A stretch of DNA of 64,000 nt from Flammeovirgaceae bacterium UBA7330 (GTDB taxonomy: Bacteria > Bacteroidota > Bacteroidia > Cytophagales > Cyclobacteriaceae). The stretch spans positions 310,001 through 374,000 of the forward strand of contig DKPQ01000017.1 of the NCBI GenBank assembly GCA_002471275.1, written 5' to 3'. A program made the position numbers and the translations under genes. Below, in pieces: positions 57,050-64,000 of this stretch (position 1 is its first letter; each line of letters starts with the position of its first letter). The notes below the pieces were generated by a model that did no database searches, was not told where the DNA came from, and was given only the letters and a program-made list of their open reading frames with translations.

Positions 57050-57832
57050 GTCGTTGATCTTACCCGTGGCAATCCGCTCATATCCTCCCGATAGCTTCAC
57101 AAAATCACCCTCCAGCTGGCACTCAAAATACCCACCCCGTTGACTGAATTGAAAAGCCTTCATTGACTTTTTGCCAAGTTGTTCTGCCCAATAGGGGGTG
57201 AGGAACGCATGTGAGGAACCGGTAGCATGATCTTCCAATTGTCCGACATGAGGAACCAGGGTTCTGCTGACAAAATCTGATTTGTCACCAGGTGCAGTTA
57301 CCGCATATCCAAAAATGCTACTCTGCCTCAGGGTATTGAAATCCGGCTTCATCGATCGAAGAACTGATTCATTTTCAGTGACTATGAGGTGCTTATTGGT
57401 TGTTTCATACATCTCAAGGATCGGAATACCCAAACCCTTCACAATAGGATCAGGAGGATCAATCTGCCGGACTCTTTGTATGGCAGAGAGCTTTATTGTA
57501 ATTGCGGAACCTATGGCAGTCCCCTCAATGGTTCCCTGTTCGTATTTCAATGCCAGGGATTGCTTCATCACACTTTCATCTTTCAGGAATGAAAAGCTGG
57601 CAAAGGCGCCATGCCCACAGAGGCCAATTTCCTCATCGGGCGCAAACCACCGGACGTTCCAATCACCCTTTTCATTCCATATGAATGAGGTTGCTGGCTG
57701 GTTGAGGTCCGCAGCTAGTGATTGCATTGATTTTTTATTTATTGGATTGTCGAGGTGTACCACGGCTGCTGTGTTTCCCTTCAGTCCCTTGTCGATTGAT
57801 GAGAATACCTGGTAGATAGAAAACTTTGTCAT
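57032..57832 (-). CDS. PhzF-family epimerase/isomerase-like protein lacking the usual catalytic glutamate
   Basis: 266 residues, near the usual 260-300, with the two-lobed PhzF/diaminopimelate-epimerase-like layout. Recognised motifs: KGLKGNTAAVVHL (normally G-N-P-x-A-V), VRWFAPDEEIGLCGHGAFAS and QLEDHATGSSHAFLTPYW (normally EDPATGS). The segment that normally reads N-x-S-E-T-x-F, with the acid/base glutamate, reads NQPATSF here, so the Glu is replaced by Ala. Either a different residue acts or the protein has another reaction. There are no phenazine genes nearby, so the name is only a family name. It converges with and overlaps the DUF3108 gene by 18 bp. Confidence 0.85.
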   Translation of the reverse strand: MTKFSIYQVFSSIDKGLKGNTAAVVHLDNPINKKSMQSLAADLNQPATSFIWNEKGDWNVRWFAPDEEIGLCGHGAFASFSFLKDESVMKQSLALKYEQGTIEGTAIGSAITIKLSAIQRVRQIDPPDPIVKGLGIPILEMYETTNKHLIVTENESVLRSMKPDFNTLRQSSIFGYAVTAPGDKSDFVSRTLVPHVGQLEDHATGSSHAFLTPYWAEQLGKKSMKAFQFSQRGGYFECQLEGDFVKLSGGYERIATGKINDLVDFN

Positions 57833-57876
57833 TGCTCAAATAAACAAAAGCTTTGATTCAATAATTCAGGTTGAAT

Positions 57877-57903
57877 AAAAAAGCCCGGAAAATCTTCCGG
57901 GCT
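57877..57903 (-). terminator. rho-independent terminator of the GIN-domain gene
   Basis: On the minus strand AGCCCGGAA, loop GATT, TTCCGGGCT, then a run of T. The 9-bp GC-rich stem is perfect and ends 14 bp beyond the stop of the GIN-domain gene. This is the clearest terminator in the window. Confidence 0.88.
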
Positions 57904-57916
57904 GGTGGGTTGGCGA

Positions 57917-58747
57917 CTATAGATATTTGATTTTTCCTGATCCTGAAAAGTGAAAATGAAGCTTAGGCTTCCCGGATTTCACATAGACATTCCCTGATCC
58001 GGAGCTGCTTCCGCTGAGTATTTCGCTTACGCTGACATATACATTTCCGGAACCGCTTTTTCTGATTTCACAGTTCCTGCTCATTAGGTCTTCCATATGC
58101 ATATTTCCGGAACCACTAAGCCTGATAGATTGAGAATTAATTTCTCCACCACCGATCTTGATTCCCCCTGATCCTGAGTTGTTTATTTCAAGCTCATCTG
58201 CAAACAGGCCCTTGATTTCAATGTCTCCGGAGCCACTGTTTGTAATTTCAGATTCATCACCTGCCGAAACCTTTGCCATCAATTTGATGGTACTTGATCC
58301 GCTATTGATGATTCTCAGATCATCCGCTGCTTTTAAATCTTGTTCGGCATAGAAATTACCGGAACCACTGGATTTGATGCTAATGTCTTCGCTGTCAAGT
58401 GGCGATTCGAGCCTGATCGTACCGGAACCTGACCCATTGATCTCACCAAGTTCTGTAAAGGTTACATAAATTTTGACATTTCTGAAGTTATTGGAGAATG
58501 ACCAGGATCGTTCTTCCATTTTGATGGTCAGCGTGTTGTCTTTTACTTCGGTTTGGATCTTATCGATGGGGCCTGATTCTGATTCAATTACGACTTTTTC
58601 AGTGTCTCCCTTTTTGATGTATACATCCCAGCTGCCAGCTGAGTGGATCGCATTAAAGAAATCTACCTGACGGACATCTTTTGATTGGCTGCAAGCCGCT
58701 GATATGCCAATGAGAAAGATGATGGAGAATTGGATGAGTTTTTTCAT
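57917..58747 (-). CDS. head-GIN-domain (DUF2807) lipoprotein with SGSG repeats
   Basis: 276 residues. MKKLIQFSIIFLIGISAAC is a lipoprotein signal (Cys19). The opening VRQVDFFNAIHSAGSWDVYIKKGDTEKVVIES is the usual start of DUF2807, followed by a beta-helix-like body in which (S/N)SGSG turns recur about every 20 residues (NGSGSGTIRL, SSGSGNFYAE, NSGSGDIEIKG, NSGSGGIKIGG, LSGSGNMHME, KSGSGNVYVS, SSGSGNVYVK, FSGSGKIKYL). The repeats fit a right-handed beta-solenoid. Lipid-anchored in the envelope and common in Bacteroidota. No established function. Strong terminator downstream. Confidence 0.88.
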   Translation of the reverse strand: MKKLIQFSIIFLIGISAACSQSKDVRQVDFFNAIHSAGSWDVYIKKGDTEKVVIESESGPIDKIQTEVKDNTLTIKMEERSWSFSNNFRNVKIYVTFTELGEINGSGSGTIRLESPLDSEDISIKSSGSGNFYAEQDLKAADDLRIINSGSSTIKLMAKVSAGDESEITNSGSGDIEIKGLFADELEINNSGSGGIKIGGGEINSQSIRLSGSGNMHMEDLMSRNCEIRKSGSGNVYVSVSEILSGSSSGSGNVYVKSGKPKLHFHFSGSGKIKYL

Positions 58748-59040
58748 GTTTGTGGTCTTTTATGGTTTTTGAGTTATCCGATCGGTTATTTATCAAGATG
58801 AACAAAATAATCACATGGTTGCATCTCTGGTCCTCAAAAAATAAGCCACTTACCTAAATGTCTTAAAAACAGCTCTTTATGATATCGATTTTTTGTGTAG
58901 TGTTCATTTTGGAACACTTTTTGTATGATTTTAGGACAACTGAATGAATGTTATTTTATTTAGATATTGTTGGGTTTTGCTGTTGATTGGCTTTATTTGT
59001 AATCCAACCCTGCTACGAGTTCCTTATTGAATTTAAGATT

Positions 59041-61245
59041 ATGTATTCAGATAGTATGCTTAGACCAGCTATACTAACATGCTTACTTATATTTTCTCTG
59101 CTATGCTACGGACAGACCTGGACCAAGCAGGCTGGAACTGGTGCGGAAATTGGTAATGCCAAAGACGGTGGTGCAGTCTGGGGGGATTACGACAATGATG
59201 GTGACCTGGATTTGTTAGTCAATACTAGTGTTGATAATCCAGCTGACAGGACACGACTTCTTAGAAGTGATGGAGCTGCAAATCCGTCATTTACTGATGT
59301 TACTGTAAATGATGCACAGGATTTAAGAACAAGTTTTGGCGAACGATCTATTTTGTGGGGTGATCTTAATAATGATGGCTATCTAGATATCATTAGGAAT
59401 GCACACAGTCAAATTCAGATATATATCAACAGGGGTTCTGGTAGTTTGAAGTTTGGAGTTGGGGGATCCATGAATCCTAATTTGATCATTACACAATTGA
59501 AAAGAGACGGCTGTTCCGAGGGTGATGGTATAAATTCCGAGGGTCTGGGTTTGATTGATTATAATAATGATGGGTGGCTGGATATTCTCATTGAAAATGG
59601 AGAATGTGGTATTGACATATTAGAGAACAGGAAACAAGATGCTGCTGCCACCATCAATACCACTTTTGGTGATGGTAATATAAGTACGGAGGCAGAAGCC
59701 ACGTCACATAATTATTTCAGACATGTTTCTGTCACTGGCAATACACTTGGACTTCCACTTACATCAGGAAACGGAGATTTTCTGGCGACAGGTGATTACA
59801 ACGCAGATGGATATGTAGATTTTATTGTCAGAAAACCTACCGGCACTTATGATTTGTGGGAAAATGACGGAGATGGAACGTTCACTGCCAATACCACTTT
59901 TTCAGACAATGCTTCTACCAATGCGCAAAACGCAAATAAAGGAGGGGTGATCTTCTGTGATTTTGATATGGATGGTGACCTGGATATCTACTGGACTGAT
60001 GCGGGCACAAATCAGATCTGGTTGCAACACCCAACGGGTACTTTTACTGCAACGGGAAAACCTACTATCACCGGAGGATCAGACATTGATGGATGTGCCT
60101 GTGCGGATGTGGATGGTGACGGTGACCTGGATCTGTTTTTAGGCAATAATGGCACCAATAGTTTCCTGTTTAAGAACAACACGGCAACACCCAATAGTGT
60201 GGCAGCCCTGAGCTTCACCCAGGAGAATATCAACGTAAATGCAGATGCGGAAGGGGTGAATCTTGTAGACTACGACGATGACGGAGATTACGACATCTAC
60301 GTGAATGTGAATGGAGCAGCCAACCAGATTTGGGAAAATGATCTTTGTGATGGAGGGGGATGCTCTTACATGAAAGTATTTATTGAAGATTGTGTGGACG
60401 GAACCCAGTCAAACCGACCTGTGGTGGGTGCAACGGTAATAATTAAGGATACGGGTGGTAACATTGTCTCTTCAGCACAAAGTGGGAGTAATTCAGCAGG
60501 ACACGGAGCTCAAAATCCTCCGGCTTCCGTATTTCATCTACCCAATATGACGGATGATTATACTATAGATATCACCTTTCCTGAAAAGAATGGAACAGTT
60601 GAAATGTATTCCTATGAGTTTAATGCGGCCGATATCGTAAACAATGAGCTCACTTTGACTGCAGTGAATGGAACGGATGGTTCTTCATGCGATTTTTCTT
60701 TGCTGCCGGTAGAGTTGATTTCTTTTGTGGGAACGGCCACGAGAGAAGGAATAGTACTTGACTGGGTAACCGCCAGCGAGCTCAACAATGAGCGGTTTGA
60801 GATAGAGCACAGTTCCGGAGATGGTAAGTTTGATGTGATTGGAGTTGTCGATGGAAATGGTACAACTGATCAGGAGATTTCTTATTCTTTTACACATTTA
60901 GGTCCTTTGGAAGGTGCAAATTATTACCGGTTACGGCAATTTGATTTTGACGGGGCGAATGAGGTTAGCGAAACGATCGTGACGTTTTATGAGACTACCG
61001 ATGATATGAGTATTTACCCTAATCCGGTGAGTGACCAGCTCAATATTTACCTGGGTCAGCGGTTTAGCCGGACAAGCATGAACATTGTCATCAGAGACAT
61101 TTCAGGTAAGGTGGTTTGGAATAAATCATTTAATGCGCCTGAGCAAAAAGTGGAGCTGACCATAACTCATTTGAAACCGGGCCCTTATCTGCTTGAGGTG
61201 ACCAATGGTACCTACACACATGTTGAGCATGTGATTTTCAGGTAA
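59041..61245 (+). CDS. secreted FG-GAP/VCBS propeller protein with T9SS type A sorting domain
   Basis: About 734 residues from the ATG at 59041. A second ATG at 59056 (MLRPAILTCLLIFSLLCYGQ) is equally good. An in-frame TTG at 58987 would bury the signal peptide and is not used. The body is an FG-GAP/VCBS propeller with Ca-binding loops (WGDYDNDGDLDLLV, WGDLNNDGYLDIIR, DYNNDGWLDILI, CDFDMDGDLDIYW, ADVDGDGDLDLFL, DYDDDGDYDIYV). A carboxypeptidase-regulatory-like module follows (RPVVGATVIIKDTGGNIV), then an Ig-like domain (LLPVELISFVGTATREGIVLDW, common before type A tails) and the type A sorting domain (IYPNPVSDQLNIYL, DISGKVVWNKSF, KPGPYLLEV). Exported through the T9SS. Substrate unknown. A weak 5-bp stem plus T run spans its stop, and the helicase gene converges 6 bp away. 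Confidence 0.88.
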   Translation: MYSDSMLRPAILTCLLIFSLLCYGQTWTKQAGTGAEIGNAKDGGAVWGDYDNDGDLDLLVNTSVDNPADRTRLLRSDGAANPSFTDVTVNDAQDLRTSFGERSILWGDLNNDGYLDIIRNAHSQIQIYINRGSGSLKFGVGGSMNPNLIITQLKRDGCSEGDGINSEGLGLIDYNNDGWLDILIENGECGIDILENRKQDAAATINTTFGDGNISTEAEATSHNYFRHVSVTGNTLGLPLTSGNGDFLATGDYNADGYVDFIVRKPTGTYDLWENDGDGTFTANTTFSDNASTNAQNANKGGVIFCDFDMDGDLDIYWTDAGTNQIWLQHPTGTFTATGKPTITGGSDIDGCACADVDGDGDLDLFLGNNGTNSFLFKNNTATPNSVAALSFTQENINVNADAEGVNLVDYDDDGDYDIYVNVNGAANQIWENDLCDGGGCSYMKVFIEDCVDGTQSNRPVVGATVIIKDTGGNIVSSAQSGSNSAGHGAQNPPASVFHLPNMTDDYTIDITFPEKNGTVEMYSYEFNAADIVNNELTLTAVNGTDGSSCDFSLLPVELISFVGTATREGIVLDWVTASELNNERFEIEHSSGDGKFDVIGVVDGNGTTDQEISYSFTHLGPLEGANYYRLRQFDFDGANEVSETIVTFYETTDDMSIYPNPVSDQLNIYLGQRFSRTSMNIVIRDISGKVVWNKSFNAPEQKVELTITHLKPGPYLLEVTNGTYTHVEHVIFR

Positions 61246-61251
61246 TCGTAC

Positions 61252-63456
61252 CTATTTTTCTACTTCATTGCATTCCATCCATTTGGCATGGGCCAGGACC
61301 AATCTGACTTCTCCAAAGGTATAATCATCACCTAATTCATACTTTATATCGCCTCCACGAAGTATGCCTTTTTCTACGTATTCCATTACTTTTTTGACCT
61401 TTGGTTCGTCTACAAGTTTAGAGATTTCCAGTTCGCCTATTTCAACATATTTGGCCAGATGACCTTCAATCGTACTCCTAACCAGGCCGCGTGATTCAGC
61501 GATTTCTTCTATGCCTCTGCCGTCTTTATACATTTCAAACGAGATCTTTGCAGAAGGTATCTTGTCTTTTCTGGCAGTTCGTTTTCCTTTGTTATCAGCT
61601 GCTGTTTTTGGCAAGTCCGTCGACTGAAGTTGTTTCCTTGTAAGCACTTTGTTTTGAGTCGCCTCGCTGATAAACATCGAGAATTTGATCATCTGATTGA
61701 TTTGATACTCAAACATGGCCTGGATCATTTCCAGCTCTTCTTTGTAGCTCTTGATCTTTTTTTCTTTCCCAATAGACTTTTTGTGCTCCTTTATCTTGTT
61801 GTTTAGTTCCGTCAGTCTGGGTTGAAAGTATTCGCGTGCCTTATCTACACGATCGTCCAGAGTGGATAGATACTCATCCTGCTGAAGGATACTGGCTATC
61901 TGTCTGATGAAGTTATTTCCAACTGCCACCAGTGGAGCCAATTCATGGGTCAGTTCAGTGGTCCAGGCTAAATACTGCTGCTTGATGGATCGTTTTTCGT
62001 CCTTATTGAAACTCCTTTCATGGTTTATAAGCTCTTTGTGTATCCTGTCAAACCCAAAGACTTTGGTGGCAAACTGATAGATGAAAGTCTTTCTGTCGTT
62101 GGCCAGGCTGTTTACCAGTTCTTTCTGGCTGGGAAACGAGGCTACAAATTCCCTCAGGCTGTTGTCAATCGTTGGGATAGAATCGCCAATATGGGAGGAA
62201 AGGACCAGCCCGTTGAGGGAAGTGAGTCTTGAAAGTGCCACGTACAACTGGCCTGGCGCAAATGTACCAGAGAGATCAAGAATAGCTTTTTCAAAGGTGA
62301 GCCCCTGGCTCTTATGAATGGTCACCGCCCAGGCCAGCTTCAGGGGGTATTGTTCAAAGCTACCCAGTGTTTTTTCTACGATCTCATCCCTGATCTTGCT
62401 CAGGGCATATCGTTTATTTTCCCATACATATTTTTCTACGGTCACTTCGCTGCCATCCTCAAACTCTACCTGGATATCATCTGACGTTAATGCCGAGACC
62501 TTGCCAATTTTTCCATTATAAAACCTGCCCTGACCGGAAGGGTCATTTTTGATAAACATCACCTGGGCACCTTCCTTGAGTTTGAGGTCATATTCCACAG
62601 GGTACATGTTTTCCGGGAATTCTCCTTCGATGTAAGCAGAGAATGTGATCAACTTCCCCTCTAGCTGATCCAGTCTTTTCTGGTTGATCCTGTCCGCTTT
62701 ATGATTGTGGGTGGTAAGATGAATATATCCATCCGTAATGCTTTCATGGTCCTCGCGGTAATGCCCATTAAGCAATTGGATGTCATCTGTTGTTTGCTGA
62801 TTGTTTCTCAATCTGTTGAGCAGATCAATGAATTGTTGATCCGTTTGCCGGTAGATCTTTTGCAACTCTACCCGAATAGGAGGGACATCTTTCAATGCCT
62901 GAGCCTGGAAGAAATAAGCGTTGTCATAATATGGACTTAATAGCGATTTTTCATAATCCTTGATGACTGGTGGCAGCTGGAGCAGATCCCCGATAAACAG
63001 GACCTGGACGCCTCCGAAGGACTCCCGCCTGTTTCTTCTAAGCAGTTTTAAGGTATGATCGATACAATCCAGCAGGTCTGCTCGAAGCATACTCACCTCA
63101 TCGATGATCAGCAACTCTAGTTCCTGTATGAGTTGTCTTTTGCTGGCGCTGAATTTTCGGTCCTTCAGCAAAGTACCTGGTGTAGTGACTGGTGAGGAGA
63201 CTTCTTCCAGGCGGATGTTTTCCGGAATGAAGGTACCAAAAGGTAGCTGAAACAATGAGTGCAGGGTGACGCCACCGGCATTGATGGCGGCTACTCCGGT
63301 TGGTGCTGCTACCACTGCTTTTTTATAGGTATGCGCTACGATGTACCTTAAAAATGTCGTTTTTCCGGTACCCGCTTTGCCCGTGAGGAAGATGTGTCTT
63401 CCGGTAGTATTGACATATTTGACTGCCAATTGTGCAAGTTCGTGAAGGTCGGTCAT
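61252..63456 (-). CDS. Pif1-like superfamily 1 helicase with C-terminal helix-turn-helix domain
   Basis: 734 residues. Motif I (Walker A) GKAGTGKTTF at about 26-35; motif Ia VVAAPTGVAAINAGGVTLHSLF; motif II LLIIDEVSMLRADLLD; motif III VLFIGDLLQLPPV; and the late motif LAWAVTIHKSQGLTFEKAILDL with LYVALSRLTSL. This is the Pif1/RecD-like set. The extended C-terminus has a charged coiled part (about 500-570) and a basic linker (KGKRTARKDK). It ends in a helix-turn-helix repeat (FEMYKDGRGIEEIAESRGLVRSTIEGHLAKYVE) of the HTH_40 kind also seen at the end of RecQ-like helicases. Probably unwinds DNA 5' to 3' in replication or repair. It is a standalone gene here. The start MTDLHELAQLAVKYV is at the normal distance from Walker A. 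Confidence 0.9.
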   Translation of the reverse strand: MTDLHELAQLAVKYVNTTGRHIFLTGKAGTGKTTFLRYIVAHTYKKAVVAAPTGVAAINAGGVTLHSLFQLPFGTFIPENIRLEEVSSPVTTPGTLLKDRKFSASKRQLIQELELLIIDEVSMLRADLLDCIDHTLKLLRRNRRESFGGVQVLFIGDLLQLPPVIKDYEKSLLSPYYDNAYFFQAQALKDVPPIRVELQKIYRQTDQQFIDLLNRLRNNQQTTDDIQLLNGHYREDHESITDGYIHLTTHNHKADRINQKRLDQLEGKLITFSAYIEGEFPENMYPVEYDLKLKEGAQVMFIKNDPSGQGRFYNGKIGKVSALTSDDIQVEFEDGSEVTVEKYVWENKRYALSKIRDEIVEKTLGSFEQYPLKLAWAVTIHKSQGLTFEKAILDLSGTFAPGQLYVALSRLTSLNGLVLSSHIGDSIPTIDNSLREFVASFPSQKELVNSLANDRKTFIYQFATKVFGFDRIHKELINHERSFNKDEKRSIKQQYLAWTTELTHELAPLVAVGNNFIRQIASILQQDEYLSTLDDRVDKAREYFQPRLTELNNKIKEHKKSIGKEKKIKSYKEELEMIQAMFEYQINQMIKFSMFISEATQNKVLTRKQLQSTDLPKTAADNKGKRTARKDKIPSAKISFEMYKDGRGIEEIAESRGLVRSTIEGHLAKYVEIGELEISKLVDEPKVKKVMEYVEKGILRGGDIKYELGDDYTFGEVRLVLAHAKWMECNEVEK

Positions 63457-63597
63457 ACCGGTAAGTTAATGAGGATATTGAAAAAATATAAAACTAATTG
63501 AATTTAATAGTACAACATCGAAATTGAGCGGTATCATTAGAGAAGAGTTTCAAAGCGATTACTAACATCATATATTAACCCCAAAAATAACGAAGGA

Positions 63598-64000
63598 ATG
63601 AACGTTCGAAATAGCCTGATCCTGATAGGATACCTCATCTGTTTAAGTAGTGTATATGGTCAGAAATCTCCATTAAAGAAAATAAAGGATATCGTCATTT
63701 ATGAAGATACGGCCTTTTATTCAGCTTTTCCATCGGTGATACGGACAGGTGATGATTTTCTGGTGGCTTTTCGCAGGGCACCTAACAGGATGATTTTTGG
63801 CGAATCAGGCAATAACCATGTAGATCCCAACAGCTACCTGGTTATGATGCGATCGGCTGATGGCGTCAAATGGGAGAGAGAGCCCTCACTGCTTTATGCA
63901 CATCCGTTTGGTGGGTCACAGGATCCATGTATGGTACGATTGAGTGATGGCAGCATCCTTTGTGCTAGTTACGGATGGGCGTTTGTGCGACCGGAAGGAA
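63598..64000 (+). CDS. secreted sialidase/BNR-repeat-like protein (3' part outside window)
   Basis: About 134 residues are visible. A short signal peptide (SLILIGYLICLSSVYGQ) is followed by a sialidase-superfamily beginning: DTAFYSAFPSVIRTGDDFLVAFRRAPN, then an Asp-box-like SADGVKWERE and FGGSQDPCMVRLSDGSILCASYGW. This fits the six-bladed propeller of exo-sialidases or related glycoside hydrolases. Catalytic Tyr and Glu lie beyond the window, so enzyme activity is unproven. The gene begins 141 bp upstream-divergent from the helicase gene. Confidence 0.7.
   Translation, partial: MNVRNSLILIGYLICLSSVYGQKSPLKKIKDIVIYEDTAFYSAFPSVIRTGDDFLVAFRRAPNRMIFGESGNNHVDPNSYLVMMRSADGVKWEREPSLLYAHPFGGSQDPCMVRLSDGSILCASYGWAFVRPEG

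Noticed and set aside
57032..57832. Phenazine biosynthesis locus
   Set aside because: Only a PhzF-family member is present. No phzA/B/D/E/G genes are adjacent, and the catalytic Glu is missing.
58899..58922. Hairpin AGTGTTC/GAACACT followed by TTTTT, looking like a rightward terminator
   Set aside because: No rightward gene ends before it, and the neighbouring gene on the left is divergent. It may be chance or a leader structure, and the 7-bp AT-rich stem is weak.
58987..59040. Upstream TTG start for the VCBS/T9SS protein
   Set aside because: It would place an 18-residue extension in front of a good signal peptide. The ATG at 59041 or 59056 fits better.

Overview
The window reads as chromosomal DNA of a gliding or surface-active Bacteroidota, most likely a Cytophagia-type marine bacterium. 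The evidence is: proteins with type A and type B C-terminal sorting domains of the type IX secretion system (T9SS), two PorP/SprF-family outer-membrane proteins paired with secreted giants, few Shine-Dalgarno sites, two probable TTG starts, and two promoter candidates of the Bacteroidota TTTG...TANNTTTG kind. No tRNA, rRNA, CRISPR array, transposase or prophage was seen. The species cannot be named from sequence alone.

Layout. 1-2.9 kb holds housekeeping genes: miaB (cut by the left edge), a YceI-like lipoprotein, a gamma-class carbonic anhydrase-like protein, a DinB-like protein and a small four-helix membrane protein. 2.9-3.4 kb is a non-coding convergent spacer with four tandem palindromic units. 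3.4-30.8 kb is a leftward T9SS export island with two partner pairs. One is a 6,983-residue SprB-like giant followed after 11 bp by a PorP/SprF protein. The other is a PorP/SprF protein carrying a C-terminal SPOR-like domain, followed by a 1,098-residue TIG/FG-GAP/PKD protein with a type B sorting domain.

31.0-54.7 kb runs rightward. A PorT-like barrel gene comes first. A probable six-gene operon follows: NTT/MFS-like transporter fused to HEAT repeats and a cyclic-nucleotide-binding fold; triple TIR-like protein; STAND NTPase with one membrane helix and a WD40 propeller; periplasmic-domain plus outer-membrane barrel protein; propeller-like lipoprotein; and a 4,049-residue adhesin with a type A sorting domain. 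54.7-64 kb is mixed: a small exported protein, DUF72, DUF3108, a PhzF-like protein, a GIN-domain lipoprotein, a VCBS/T9SS protein, a Pif1-like helicase and the start of a sialidase-like gene.

The strongest candidate for an undescribed system is the 32.0-54.7 kb operon. TIR-like/STAND-WD40 pairs are a known kind of bacterial signalling or conflict module. Here the pair is sandwiched between an inner-membrane transporter-sensor and a complete set of envelope parts ending in a giant secreted adhesin. The predicted topology puts the NTPase in the cytoplasm and the WD40 propeller in the periplasm, so the operon could encode one trans-envelope apparatus. That is inference from gene order and topology, not from demonstrated function. 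The second theme is domain amplification: the two giant adhesins contain three separate tracts of 591-630 bp in-frame tandem repeats, each unit coding for about two Ig-like domains.
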